A DNA stretch of 64,000 bases from Nitrobacter sp963807355. Its GTDB lineage: Bacteria > Pseudomonadota > Alphaproteobacteria > Rhizobiales > Xanthobacteraceae. The stretch spans positions 1 through 64,000 of the forward strand of contig CAWEBX010000017.1 in the NCBI GenBank assembly GCA_963807355.1. Reading direction: 5' to 3'. A model generated the notes under the pieces. That model made no database searches. It saw nothing but the letters and a program-made list of their open reading frames with translations, and had not been told where the DNA came from. Both the position numbers and the translations under genes were made by a program. Each line of letters begins with the position of its first letter. Positions within the stretch are counted from its first letter, which is position 1. Shown here piece by piece: positions 17,665 to 27,269 of this stretch.

Positions 17665-18070
17665 ATGATCCTGCAATCGCTGGCCGGGCTGCCGGCCTTC
17701 CTGCTGTATTTCTGCACAGGCCTGATCGCGGTCGTGCTGTATCTGTTCGTCTATACGCGCGTCACGCGGCACGATGAATTCAAGCTGATCTGCGACAACG
17801 ATCCCGCCGCAGCCATCGCGCTCGGGCTCAGCCTGGTTGGCTTCGTCATTCCGGTGGTCAGCGCCATTATGCACACCGTCAACGTAATCGACTGTCTGAT
17901 CTGGAGCGTGATCGCGCTGATCGTGCAGATCGCGGTCTATTACATCGTCAAAATTCCCGGTACCGAACCTGTCGGCTCGGATCGCCGCCGGCGAACTCGC
18001 GCCGGCGATCTGGCTCGGCCTGTCGTCGGTCGCCGCCGGCGCGATCAACGCGGCGTCGATGGTGTACTGA
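17665..18070 (+). pseudogene. DUF350 membrane protein (YjfL-like), frameshifted into the next gene
   Basis: From ATG 17665 the product begins MILQSLAGLPAFLLYFCTGL and has the DUF350 pattern of paired hydrophobic helices (VVLYLFVYTRV, AAIALGLSLVGFVIPVVSAI, IDCLIWSVIALIVQIAVYYI). Near 17957-17962 (KIP) the frame shifts by one base. The lost C-terminus, reading NLSARIAAGELAPAIWLGLS and ending INAASMVY with a TGA at 18068-18070, is still present in another frame. Because of the shift, the current frame misses this stop and runs without interruption into the downstream YgiB-like gene. DUF350 genes commonly neighbour ygiB and ygiC relatives; their function is not well defined. Confidence 0.8.
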
Positions 18071-18072
18071 CC

Positions 18073-18453
18073 ATGGCCCAGCCTCCCGCCGAACAATTCG
18101 GAAAACGACGGCTGCCGCCGCTCGAATCGTCGCCTCCGGTGAAACGTTCCGGACGTGTCGCGCTGCTGGTGATGGGCACGCTCGCGGTCGGCGGTGGTGC
18201 CTACTCGCTGATGCCGCACGACAACTGCGAGCCCAACCGACCCGGCGTCGCGGCATCCGCAACACCCGGCCAGACCGGTACGGCCTGCAATTCGGGTTCA
18301 TCGAGCAGCGGCTGGTCATCGCGATCGAGCTATTACGACGGCAGCGATTCCTCCTCGAGCCACTCCTCATCCGAATCCGGCAGCGGTTCCGTCACACGCG
18401 GCGGCTTCGGCGGTTTCGCCCATGCGATTTCGGCTCACTTCTCCGGCGGCTGA
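18073..18453 (+). CDS. YgiB/DUF1190-like Ser-rich envelope protein
   Basis: A 126-residue product from ATG 18073 (MAQPPAEQFGKRRLPPLESS). A single hydrophobic helix at about 29-46 (VALLVMGTLAVGGGAYSL) is followed by a Cys-containing segment (HDNCEPNRPG, TACNSGSSSSG) and a long Ser/Gly-rich tail (SSYYDGSDSSSSHSSSESGS) ending GGFAHAISAHFSGG. That layout fits the DUF1190/YgiB family, typically encoded before an ATP-grasp YgiC protein, as here. The gene is intact but now lies in the same frame as the frameshifted DUF350 gene upstream, so a fused 273-residue polypeptide could also be made. Confidence 0.65.
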   Translation: MAQPPAEQFGKRRLPPLESSPPVKRSGRVALLVMGTLAVGGGAYSLMPHDNCEPNRPGVAASATPGQTGTACNSGSSSSGWSSRSSYYDGSDSSSSHSSSESGSGSVTRGGFGGFAHAISAHFSGG

Positions 18454-18480
18454 CACGCCTGCGGCTCGCGAGTTCCTCCT

Positions 18481-19641
18481 ATGCAACGCATCGCCTGCCC
18501 CGAACGCGACGACTGGCAATCAACCGCGGAGAACGCCGGCTTCGCATTTCCATACCCTTGACGGCGCGCGTTACTGGGACGAGCGTGCCTATTATGCGTT
18601 CACGCTTGACGAGATCGAGCAGCAGATCGAAGCGCCGACCGGCGAAATCCACGCCATGTGCCTCGAACTGGTCAAGCGTGCGATGAATGACGAGAGCGTG
18701 CTACGCCGTCTCAGGATCCCGCAAGCCTGCTGGCGGATCCTCACCGAGAGCTGGCGGCGCGGCGATACCACGCTTTACGGCCGCTTCGACTTCAGCTTCA
18801 GCGGTCACGGACCAGCGAAACTGCTCGAATACAATGCCGATACCCCCACCTCGCTGTTCGAGGCCGCGGTGTTTCAATGGACCTGGCTCGAACAGGCGAT
18901 GGAGCGCCAGATCATTCCCAAGGAATGTCGATCAGTTCAATTCCATCCACGACAAACTGATCGCGCGCTGGCGCGAGATCGCGCACGAATGGCCATCTGC
19001 ATCTGACCGGGCTGTACGACAACCCCGAGGATGCGGTCACGCTGAACTATCTCGAGGACACCGCTCGGCAGGCCGGCCTTCAAACGACATCGCTGGAGAT
19101 CGAACGCATCGGCGTCGACGGCACCGGCCAGTTCGTCGATCTCGACAATCGTCGCATTGAGCTCGCGTTCAAGCTCTATCCCTGGGAATGGATGCTGCGC
19201 GACAGCTTCGGCTCCAAGGTTCAGGCCGCGTCGACGCGATGGATTGAACCGCCCTGGAAGGTCGTGCTCTCCAACAAGGGAATTCTGCCGCTGCTGTGGG
19301 AGATGTTCCCCAACCACCCGAACCTGCTGCCCGCCTATTTCGAGGACGATGCCGAGGCGAGCAAGCTCGGCAACTCGTATGTGCGCAAGCCGATCTACTC
19401 ACGCGAAGGCGCCAACATCGAACTGGTCAGCGGCGGAACGGCGCTGGATCAGCAGGGTGGACCCTACGGCAGCGAAGGGTTCGTGCGTCAGGCCTTCGCG
19501 CCGTTGCCGACCTTCGATGGTCAGTATCCGGTGATCGGAAGCTGGATCGTCGGCGATCAGGCTTGCGGACTGTCGATCCGCGAGGACGAGAATCCGATCA
19601 CGGGCAACACGTCTCGCTTTGTGCCGCATGCGATCTTGTGA
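18481..19641 (+). pseudogene. Glutathionylspermidine-synthase-like ATP-grasp protein (YgiC/YjfC family), frameshifted
   Basis: ATG 18481 opens MQRIACPERDDWQSTAENAG. A one-base insertion near 18550 shifts the frame before HTLDGARYWDERAYYAFTLD. The next stretch carries GRFDFSFSGHGPAKLLEYNADTPTSLFE, a family hallmark. Further shifts occur near 18930 (before DQFNSIHDKLIARWREI) and near 18990 (before HLHLTGLYDNPEDA). The remainder reads through WEWMLRD, LSNKGILPLLWEMFPNHPNL, YVRKPIYSREGANI and GSWIVGDQACGLSIREDENP to the stop at 19641. E. coli YgiC and YjfC have this fold, but their physiological role is unsettled. With three shifts this copy is almost surely dead. Confidence 0.85.
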
Positions 19642-19642
19642 A

Positions 19643-19668
19643 ACGCGGCATCACTCCGAATGCCGCGT
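19643..19668. terminator. Hairpin between converging genes
   Basis: ACGCGGCAT (19643-19651) pairs with ATGCCGCGT (19660-19668) around 8 bases. It sits 2 bp after the YgiC-like stop and 60 bp after the end of cheR on the other strand. No T-run follows, so it is only terminator-like. Confidence 0.5.
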
Positions 19669-19729
19669 AAGCGGCGAACGCAAAGCATTCGTCGCAAAAG
19701 CCTCCCAGAATGCGACCGAAGCGCAGACT

Positions 19730-20596
19730 TTACGCGCGGGCCGCCGCCTTGGGTGACGGCATGCCTGGCACCAGCGTGGGCGAGCAAACGCGATTGGGCC
19801 GATAAAGACCGCGCTTGTCGGGATGCGGTTTGAACACATCGGTCAGCCCGACCACGGTTTCAGCGGCGCCGAGCGCAAGGAAACCATCCGCTTCCATCTG
19901 CTTCGCAAGCCGCGTGAAGACGCCGATTTTGGTTTCCTGATCGAAATAGATCAGCACGTTGCGGCAGAAGATCACGTCGAAGGTCCCAAGATGGGAAAAA
20001 TCCTGCAACAGGTTGAGCTGGCGGTGCTGAACCATCGCGCGAATGTCCGGGTTGATCTGCCAAAGTTCGCCGACCTGCTTGAAATACTTGATCAGCAACT
20101 GAATGGGCAGTCCACGCTGCACTTCGAACTGGCTGTAGAGGCCGGCGCGCGATTTTTCGAGTACCTCGTTCGACAGATCGGTGGCGATGATCTCGGTCCG
20201 CCAGCCCGTCAGCGCCGGACCGCATTCCTTCAGGCACATTGCGATCGAATACGGCTCCTGCCCGGTCGAACCTGCGGCGCACCAGATCCGCAGGTTCCGA
20301 CGAGCCGCGCGGGCCTCGAGCAGCGCAGGGATCACGGTCTCGCGCAGATGATCGAACGGTGTCTTGTCGCGAAAGAAGAAGGTTTCGTTGGTGGTCATCG
20401 CCTCGACGACGTCGACCGTCAGGGCCGCGGCACCGTTCTTCATCTTCTGCACGAGGTCGCCGATACCAGAGAAGCCGGCCTTGCGTGCAAGCGGAGTCAA
20501 ACGGCTCTCGACCAGATATTGCTTGTCGGCGGCAAGATCGAGGCCGGACCGCTCTTTCAGCAACTTGCGCAAGTACTCAAAATCAAGCGGTGTCAC
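19730..20596 (-). CDS. cheR: Chemotaxis protein methyltransferase CheR
   Basis: CheR methylates glutamates on chemoreceptors with S-adenosylmethionine. The GTG at 20596 is taken as the start: it overlaps the cheB stop by four bases (GTGA) and opens TPLDFEYLRKLLKERSGLDL, the usual CheR N-terminus. The N-terminal helical domain (1-75) is followed by NETFFFRD and the methyltransferase core IWCAAGSTGQEPYSIAM, IIATDLSNEVLEKSRAGLYS, and FDVIFCRNVLIYFDQ. The 288-residue length is normal. A longer open frame upstream is only the tail of cheB read in this frame. It is intact although its antagonist CheB is broken. Confidence 0.92.
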   Translation of the reverse strand: MTPLDFEYLRKLLKERSGLDLAADKQYLVESRLTPLARKAGFSGIGDLVQKMKNGAAALTVDVVEAMTTNETFFFRDKTPFDHLRETVIPALLEARAARRNLRIWCAAGSTGQEPYSIAMCLKECGPALTGWRTEIIATDLSNEVLEKSRAGLYSQFEVQRGLPIQLLIKYFKQVGELWQINPDIRAMVQHRQLNLLQDFSHLGTFDVIFCRNVLIYFDQETKIGVFTRLAKQMEADGFLALGAAETVVGLTDVFKPHPDKRGLYRPNRVCSPTLVPGMPSPKAAARA

Positions 20597-21751
20597 AGAC
20601 GGTCTCCCGCAAATAGCCGAACCAGCTTCGGGGCGATTTGTTGAAGCGGCAGAACGGCCGCGCAAATTCCGTCCTGCGACGGCGGCGCCCGGCATTCCCC
20701 ACACCACGCTGCTCGCTTCGTCCTGCGCGATGACATTCCCCCCGGCGGCGACAATCTGCCTGCCGCCGCGCATTCCATCGGATCCCATTCCGGTCAGGAT
20801 CGACGGCCAGAGCGCCGCCCTGCCAGACGTCTATCGCCGACGTGAACAGCGGATCGACGGCTGGTTTGCAGAAATTCACCGCCGGGCCGTCATCCAGAAC
20901 GATGACGGCATCTGCTCCTTTTCGGACCACCCGCATGTGACGGCCGCCGGGTGCAAGATAGATATGACCCTGCTTCACGGTCTCCTGATCCACTCCCTCA
21001 TGCGCGGGACGCCCGGCGGCCCGCGCCAGATGCTCGGCGAGAATGGTGGTAAACGTCGGCGGCATGTGCTGGGTGATCAGCACCGGATAACGGTCGATCA
21101 CCGGCCCTATTGCCGGCCACCAGCGCCATCAGCGCCTGCGGCCCGCCCGTGGACGAGCCGATCAGCAGCGCACGCGGGACGTTTGCGCTGAAGGGACGCA
21201 GCGTCGGTGCCGGGTGCGCCGTCCCAGGAGCGGCTTTGGCAAGCGGTTCCTGTTCGCGCGGCGACCAGCGGCGGTGCGGCGACCGTCGCCGGACGACGAC
21301 GTTTTGCAGCGAGGTGCCGGATCTTCTGGATCAGGTCGTGCTTGAAGATATCGGCCGCGGCGATCTCGCGCGTGCTCTCGGGCTTCGGAATGTAATCGGC
21401 GGCGCCGAGCGACAGCGCCTTGAAGCTGATCTCCGCATTGCGGCGGGTCAGCGTCGAGGCCATGATGACAATGAGGTTGCGCTTCTTGGCCAGCAGTTGC
21501 GGCAGCGCGGAAATGCCGTCGAGTTCGGGCATTTCGATATCGAGGACGACGACATCGGGGTTGGCGCGCTCAACCTGCTTGACGGCGTCGAGCCCGGTGC
21601 GCAGCGAGGCCGCGACTATCATGTCGGGTTCAGCCTCGATCCATCGGGAAATCAGTCCGCGTATGACGACGGAGTCATCGACCACCATGACACGCAGCGG
21701 CTCCTGCTTTCTCGAATCTTGAGCCACCGGACTTGCCACAGCAGTACTCAT
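20593..21751 (-). pseudogene. cheB: Chemotaxis methylesterase CheB, at least four frameshifts
   Basis: CheB removes methyl groups added by CheR. From ATG 21751 (MSTAVASPVAQDSRKQEPL) the receiver domain is readable (VMVVDDSVVIRGLISRWIE, VVVLDIEMPELDG, ADYIPKPES). The frame is lost before the catalytic motif LLIGSSTGGPQALMALVAG (near 21160) and shifts near 21105 by an extra A before IDRYPVLITQHMPPTFTTIL. It shifts again near 20812 by an extra G before LTGMGSDGMRGG, and once more near 20690, after which ICAAVLPLQQIAPKLVRLF ends at TGA 20593. All catalytic elements remain as relics, in four frames. It lies between cheY and cheR. Loss of CheB with CheR intact would leave receptors permanently methylated, if any are made. 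Confidence 0.9.
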
Positions 21752-21816
21752 GCCCCACCGCACGCAAACGAATAAGAAGATGTCTAGCCGTCCGGATCGC
21801 TCTCAGCCGACGAGAT

Positions 21817-22182
21817 TTAGATCAGGCCGATTTCCTGAAATTTCGCTGTCACGATGTCCTTGTCGAACGGCTTCATGATGTATTCGTTGGCGCCAGCATG
21901 GAGCGCGCGGGCGATGTGCGCCACATCGTTCTCCGTGGTGCAGAACACAACCTTCGGCTGATCGCCGCCAGGCATCCGGCGAAGGTTGCGAAGGAATTCG
22001 TAGCCATCCATGACCGGCATATTCCAGTCCAGAAGCACGGCGTCAGGCAGTTCACGCCTGCAAACATCCAGCGCCTTCTCGCCATCCTCCGCCTCGACGA
22101 TGTGAAAATCGAAGCCCTCCAGGATACGTCGTGCGACCTTACGAATGACACTCGAGTCGTCAACGATCAGGCATGTTTTCAT
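21817..22182 (-). CDS. cheY: Chemotaxis response regulator CheY
   Basis: A single-domain receiver of 121 residues. When phosphorylated by CheA, CheY binds the flagellar switch. Acidic residues D8 and D9 (LIVDDS), phosphoacceptor D52 (LLDWNMP), the conserved Thr in CTTEND near 83, and Lys in MKPFDKD near 104 are all present. It lies between cheB and cheW on the same strand, with cheW 65 bp upstream. The frame is intact, but its only visible kinase, CheA, is frameshifted, so it may now be unphosphorylated or served by another kinase. Confidence 0.93.
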   Translation of the reverse strand: MKTCLIVDDSSVIRKVARRILEGFDFHIVEAEDGEKALDVCRRELPDAVLLDWNMPVMDGYEFLRNLRRMPGGDQPKVVFCTTENDVAHIARALHAGANEYIMKPFDKDIVTAKFQEIGLI

Positions 22183-22246
22183 TTTGGTCTCCGTGTCTTT
22201 TCAGTTTCCCGACGGGCTTTCCCTCGGCCGGCATTTGCCCCCGGGC

Positions 22247-22732
22247 TCAGGCTGCAAGCTTGTCAGGTCCAATCTCCAGAACACGATCGACATCGAGAAC
22301 AACCATCAACTGCCCATCCAGCCGATACACACCTGCCGACATCTCCGCCATCCGCAGGTCGAGATTAGCCGGATTGACCTCGCGGCCTTCATCCGGGAGT
22401 TTCATGACCTCGCCGATCGAGTCGATCAGAAGTCCGTAGGATTCACCACGCAGTTCGACGCCGATAGCCATCGGCGGGCGACCGGCCTCTCCCTTCGGCA
22501 GTCCGAGCCGCGCGCGCATGTCGATCGCGGTGACGATACGGCCCCGCAGATTCAGGACGCCCGCGACATCGTTCGACGCCAGCGGCACGCGGGTTAGACG
22601 TTCCGGCTTGAACACGTCCTGCACGCGCGAGATCGGCAGCCCAAACAACTGGTCGCCGATCGTCGCGGTGACGTATTCGGTGAGTGCGCTTTCGTTTGCG
22701 TGATTTACCGTGGTCATCATCTGATCCTTCAT
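22247..22732 (-). CDS. cheW: Chemotaxis coupling protein CheW
   Basis: CheW links chemoreceptors to CheA. The 161-residue product has the full two-barrel CheW domain: YVTATIGDQLFGLPISRVQD, RVPLASNDVAGVLNLRGRIV (the receptor-binding NLRG motif), AIDMRARLGLP, GLLIDSIGEVMKLPDE, and VYRLDGQLMVVLDVDRVLEI. Start ATG 22732 overlaps the stop of cheA (22729) by four bases, so translation was coupled to cheA. A second in-frame ATG lies four codons later. The gene is intact. Confidence 0.93.
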   Translation of the reverse strand: MKDQMMTTVNHANESALTEYVTATIGDQLFGLPISRVQDVFKPERLTRVPLASNDVAGVLNLRGRIVTAIDMRARLGLPKGEAGRPPMAIGVELRGESYGLLIDSIGEVMKLPDEGREVNPANLDLRMAEMSAGVYRLDGQLMVVLDVDRVLEIGPDKLAA

Positions 22733-25413
22733 GCCGCCCGGCGAATTTCGGCGGTCTGCTCCTTCAGTGCAGCAATCAGGCCAGGCCGGTCGAATTTGGC
22801 GACGTAGTCGTGGAAGCCGGCCTGACGGCCCCGTTCGATCGCGGCCGGAGAAATCATCGACGACAGCGCAATGATCGGAGTGCCGTTCAGGCGGTTATCG
22901 GAGCGCACCGTCTCCGCGAACTCGAAGCCGTTCATGTCCGGCATTTCGATGTCGGTGAGGATCGCGTCGAATTCCTGACCCGACCGCAGCGCGACGAGAC
23001 CTTCCCGCGCGTTGGTCGCGAGCCGAACCTGATAGCCTGCAGCCTTGAGAACCGGCGCGAGCATGTTGCGGAAGAAGGCGCTGTCATCCACCAGCAGCAC
23101 CGACCGCGCAGTGGCAGCCGCACGCATTTCCTTGCGCTTGAACCAGTCGGCGAAGGCCATCGGCAGGAAATGACCGATATCGATCACGTCCGTCGCCCGG
23201 CCCTTGATGACGGCGGAGCCGAGGATGCCCTGCTGGCTGCTCGCCACCTCGATGTTCAGACGTTCTTCGACGATGTCGATGATCTCGTCGACCACCAGCC
23301 CCGCTGCCCGGTCGTCATCAGCGAACACCAGGATCGGTTGCGACCCGTCTTTTCCGACCGAAACGCCATCCATCTGAATCAGCGGCATGAGCTGATCGCG
23401 GTACTGCACCATATAGCGGCCGTCGGAGATCTCGATCTTGTCGACCCCGATCTCTTCGAGTCGCGTGACCAGCGCGAGCGGCACGGCCTTGGGCTGATCC
23501 GATCCGGCACGGAACACCAGCAGCGACGTCATCTGCTCGGCGGCGCTGGCTCGCGCATCGCCGCGTTCTCGTCGGAGATCTCCTGCTGAGTCACGACCGA
23601 TGCGCCCAGCGCGTGGGCGATGCCGTTCGGGTCGATGATCATGATCACAGCACCGTCGCCGAGGATGGTGTTGCCCGAGAACATGCCGATATGCCGCAGC
23701 ATGGTCGACATCGGCTTGACCACGATTTCCTCCGTATGGAACACGCCGTCCACGACGATACCGAAGGTCTGGTTGCCGACCTGCGTGACCACGATGAAAC
23801 CGTTCTCCGGATCGCTGGACGAGCCATCATCGATCTTCAGAAGCGTCTTCAAGTGCATCAATGGCAAGAGCTTATTGCGCAGCCGCAAGCACCGGAGTGT
23901 CCCTGATCCGCTCGATACGGTGCTCCGAATTGGCGCGCGCGCGCACCAGCTCGACCACCGAAAGCTGCGGTATCGCAAAGCGATCACCCGTGGCCTCCAC
24001 GATCAGCGCCGACACGATCGCCAGCGTCAGCGGAATTTTGATGGTGACGCTCGAACCCTCGCCGGCCACCGACTTGACGTCGATTGTACCGCCGATCTGA
24101 TCGATGTTGGTCCGCACCACGTCCATGCCGACGCCGCGACCGGAGACGCTGGTTACAGCCGCAGCGGTGGAGAACCCCGGTGCGAAGATGAACTTGTGGA
24201 TCTGCGCCTCAGACATCTTCTCGAGTTCGGCCTCGGTCGCAAACCGTTTTGGATGGCCTTGGCCTTGATGCGCTCGGTATTGAGGCCGCGGCCGTTGTCA
24301 GCGATGCAGATAATGATGTGGCCGCCCTCGTGATACGCCGAAAGACGGATCGAGCCCTGCTCCGGCTTGCCCGCCTTGACGCGCTCGGCCGGTGTTTCCA
24401 GGCCATGATCGGCAGAATTTCGTACCATGTGCGTCAGCGGATCCTTGATGAGATCAAGAACCTGACGGTCGAGTTCGGTGTCGGCGCCATGCATCTCGAG
24501 TTCGATCTGCTTGCCGAGTTCGCTCGAGAGGTCTCGTACGATGCGGGGCAGCTTCTGCCAGGCGTTGCCGATAGGCTGCATCCGCGTCTTCATGACGCCC
24601 TCCTGCAGCTCCGCGGTGACGTTGGACAACCGTTGCAGCGGCACCTTGAATTCGTTGTCTTCTTGGCGACGGCTGATCTCGAGCAGCTGGTTGCGCGTTA
24701 ACACGAGCTCGGACACCATCGTCATCAGGTGCTCAAGCGTATCCACGTTGACGCGAATGGATTGGTTGGCGATCCGATCGCCTTCCGGAGCGTCCTCCAC
24801 TTTCTTCGGAGCAGCCTTTGCGACTGACTTCGAAGCAACGGGCGCCGCGGACACTTCGGGCGCGGGCTGCGAAGCGGGCGCAGTCGGCTCGACATTCGTC
24901 TCACGGAACGCGCGCTCGAGATCATCAAGCGACACCTCGCCGGGGCGCAGAGGTCGTTCGAGAATCTGGTAGGTGAGCGTCCCCGCCGTTTCATCTGCCG
25001 ACATGGGCTCGGACGGCTCGGGAGCGGAGTTGGACGGGCCATCCTCGGCCATGTGATGCAATGCATCGATCAGATCGGCATCGGCCCCCTCCGGCTCCGT
25101 TCCGGTCGCCTCGAGCTGGCCCAAGATGTCCTTGATGCGATCGATGGTGGAGAGAATAAGCGTCACGGCCTCGCCGGTCACCGGCATGCCGTCACGAAAC
25201 TTGCCCATCAGCGTCTCCGCCGCATGAGCGAGCGCTTCTAGCCTTGGAAGGCCCAGAAAGCCGCACGTTCCCTTGATGGTATGGACCAGCCGGAAGATGT
25301 TATCCAATATCTTCGCATTGTTTGGATCCTGCTCGAAATCGGACGAGCTGGTTGTCAACCGTGTCCAAACTCTCGTTGGTCTCGGTCAGGAATTCGCAAA
25401 GAAGATCATCCAT
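22729..25413 (-). pseudogene. cheA: Hybrid chemotaxis histidine kinase CheA with C-terminal receiver, four frameshifts
   Basis: ATG 25413 opens MDDLLCEFLTETNESLDTVD. An extra base near 25345 shifts the frame before EQDPNNAKILDNIFRLVHTI, so the phospho-site His segment (VHTIKGTCGFL) is out of frame with the start. Dimerisation (VSELVLTRNQLLEISR) and ATP-binding sequence (HMVRNSADHG, ICIADNGRGL) follow. Shifts recur near 24220 (before FIFAPGFSTAAAVTSVSGRGVGMD), near 23890, and near 23535. The last frame holds a CheW-like domain (TSLLVFRAGSDQPKAVPLAL) and a receiver (VLLVDDSAFFRNMLAPVL, ILTDIEMPDMNG). Such CheA-CheW-receiver hybrids occur in rhizobial relatives. With four shifts it is very probably inactive. 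Confidence 0.9.
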
Positions 25414-25626
25414 GCCTTCTGGCCTTCGAAACGCCGAGGCGACGTCGTCGCGCCTTTCACGGCCGGGCCAGTTTCAACGCAAAGCGTTAACATTGGTTGA
25501 GCACGTGGAAAAGAACGCGCCAAACTGGTAAACAAAACGACGGAGACGATCATTCGCAACGAGCTTCGAAACCATTGCGCCCAACCTGGAAACCATTTGT
25601 TAACCCTGGTCGGTGAGGCGAAGGCC

Positions 25627-26274
25627 TTAATTGGCAGTCGCAACCACCTTGTCGCCGTCGGCGAGAAGCGAGATGCTGATGCCGCAGGCGTCTGCCAGCA
25701 GACGGGTGTAATAGGGTTGAACCGCATGGGCATCGACGGCGTTGGACGAACCGGACGCTAGAAGATCGGCGACAGGCTGCGACACGCGAGCATTCAACCC
25801 GGCGGCGGTGATCCGAAAGCCCATAGCCTCACCCTCCCCGAGCGAATCGACCGTCAGCACTCCCCCGCGGGGAATCGTCTGCTGCGCAATCACCAGCAAG
25901 TTGAGCAGGAGTTTCACCCTGTTCTTCGGCAGCAGAAGGCGCGGCAAATTCCAGGCGAGCGTGATCTTGCCGTCCTCGAAATGGCCCTTCGCCATGTTCT
26001 GGGCATCGCCCAGATCGATCTGCGCTCCGGCCGAGCCCGCTGCCCCGAATGCGAGACGGCAAAACTGCAACCGCGCCGACGCAATTTTGGCGCTCTTGCG
26101 AATCAAATCGAGGGCAAACTCACGATCGTCCGGCTTGGGATCGTCGTCCAGTACCTCAAGTCCGTTGACGATTGCGCCTACGGGACTAATGAGGTCGTGA
26201 CAGACGCGTGAACAGAGCAGTGCCGCGAGTTCGAGCGCGTCGGGAGCGGGAGCGGGAGACGGTGTGCCAGACAT
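25627..26274 (-). CDS. chpT: Histidine phosphotransferase ChpT
   Basis: ChpT relays phosphate from the kinase CckA to CtrA and CpdR in alphaproteobacteria. From ATG 26274 (MSGTPSPAPAPDALELAALL) the product has 215 residues. The helical hairpin carries the phospho-His in SRVCHDLISPVGAIVNGLEV (about residues 25-44). A degenerate HATPase-like C-terminal domain follows (LPKNRVKLLLNLLVIAQQTI, GGVLTVDSLG, LLADACGISISL). The gene lies just upstream of the chemotaxis operon on the same strand, with 213 bp before cheA. With ctrA and gcrA in the same window, much of the cell-cycle circuit is visible; CckA is not. Confidence 0.88.
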   Translation of the reverse strand: MSGTPSPAPAPDALELAALLCSRVCHDLISPVGAIVNGLEVLDDDPKPDDREFALDLIRKSAKIASARLQFCRLAFGAAGSAGAQIDLGDAQNMAKGHFEDGKITLAWNLPRLLLPKNRVKLLLNLLVIAQQTIPRGGVLTVDSLGEGEAMGFRITAAGLNARVSQPVADLLASGSSNAVDAHAVQPYYTRLLADACGISISLLADGDKVVATAN

Positions 26275-26403
26275 AAAATGTATTCCTGAGATCAGTTTCG
26301 GCAAAGCCGCAGCGCGCGGACACGGCAAATCAAGCGATCTTCTGAGTTTGATACACGGCCTGAGCCAGTGCTGCCACCTTGAGGCAGTCGCCGCCGTCCC
26401 CCG

Positions 26404-27252
26404 GTGCTACGCAAGGACACCTCGAACGTGCCGGTGATCGACGCTCACTCCGCTGCCGTGCTGATGGATTCACTCACGGAACTGGTCGCGAAAGCCGGCA
26501 CCGCCGTGCTCTCGGTCAATCGCGGCCGCATGATGATCGGCGGCAAAATCGACGGGTCTCCCGTCACGGACGCGGATCTCGCCTCTGACCGTGTGATCGC
26601 CGAAGGACTCGCGCAACTCCGCCCCGATATTCCGGTGCTGTCCGAGGAGCGCGTGCATCTCGCGACACCGCCTTACTCCGGAAGTTTGTTCGTGATCGAT
26701 CCGCTGGATGGCACCAAGGAATTCATCGCGGGTCGCGACGAATACACGGTGAACCTTGCAATCGTGACGGACGGGGTGCCGTTACTCGGCATCATCGGCG
26801 CGCCGGCGCTCGGGTCGATCTGGCGAGGTCTTGTCGGACGCGGCGCCCAGCGCGTCGCGGTCACGCCGGACGGCGGTGAGTCCGGCGCCGCAAAGCCGAT
26901 TGCGACCCGACCGCTTCCTCGCCCCGGCTCCCAATGGGTCGCCGCCGTCAGCCGCTCCCACGCCGACCACCGCTCGGACGCATTCATCGAGCGCCGGCCC
27001 GGCGCGGTGCGCAAACCGCTCGGCTCCGCCGTCAAGTTCTGCCGGATCGCGGAGGGCGGCGCCGATATCTACCCACGACTCGCCCCGACCGGCGAATGGG
27101 ACGTTGCGGCAGGTCACGCTCTGGTCACCGCCGCCGGCGGCAAGGTCACGGATGAGTTGGGTGCGCCACTGCATTTCGGCCTAGCCCGCGAGGGGTTTCT
27201 GGTCCCGGAGTTTATCGCCTGGGGCGACCCTTCTGCCGCGCCCCGAGGTTAG
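26404..27252 (+). CDS. cysQ: 3'(2'),5'-bisphosphate nucleotidase (CysQ-like)
   Basis: CysQ-type enzymes of the inositol-monophosphatase superfamily hydrolyse PAP, a by-product of sulfate assimilation, to AMP. The 282-residue product has the metal-binding motifs: SPVTDADLASD near 60, PVLSEERVH near 80, FVIDPLDGTKEFI near 100, and GEWDVAAGHALVTAAGG near 225. GTG 26404 gives MLRKDTSNVPVID, while ATG 26464 (MDSLTELVAKAG) would be about 20 residues shorter and is an equally possible start. It stands alone, divergent from chpT and converging on the YHS gene. Substrate choice within the superfamily is by resemblance only. Confidence 0.88.
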   Translation: MLRKDTSNVPVIDAHSAAVLMDSLTELVAKAGTAVLSVNRGRMMIGGKIDGSPVTDADLASDRVIAEGLAQLRPDIPVLSEERVHLATPPYSGSLFVIDPLDGTKEFIAGRDEYTVNLAIVTDGVPLLGIIGAPALGSIWRGLVGRGAQRVAVTPDGGESGAAKPIATRPLPRPGSQWVAAVSRSHADHRSDAFIERRPGAVRKPLGSAVKFCRIAEGGADIYPRLAPTGEWDVAAGHALVTAAGGKVTDELGAPLHFGLAREGFLVPEFIAWGDPSAAPRG

Positions 27253-27269
27253 GCGAAGCCGGCGCAGCA

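Noticed and set aside
20600..20788. Extended N-terminus for CheR up to 20788
   Set aside because: Those codons read MGSDGMRGGRQIVAAGG, the C-terminal part of CheB, and the GTG at 20596 gives the normal CheR start.
19823..21191. Long forward frames opposite cheR and cheB
   Set aside because: They mirror conserved chemotaxis sequence and show no independent motif.
22684..23589. A 301-codon forward frame opposite the cheA receiver end
   Set aside because: The opposite strand has clear CheW-like and receiver domains, so this is an antisense frame.
16416..25413. Treating all frameshifts as sequencing errors
   Set aside because: Genes of equal or greater length next to them (fliI, pst genes, mutS) are clean, and cheA and cheB carry several shifts each; errors remain possible for genes with only one shift.
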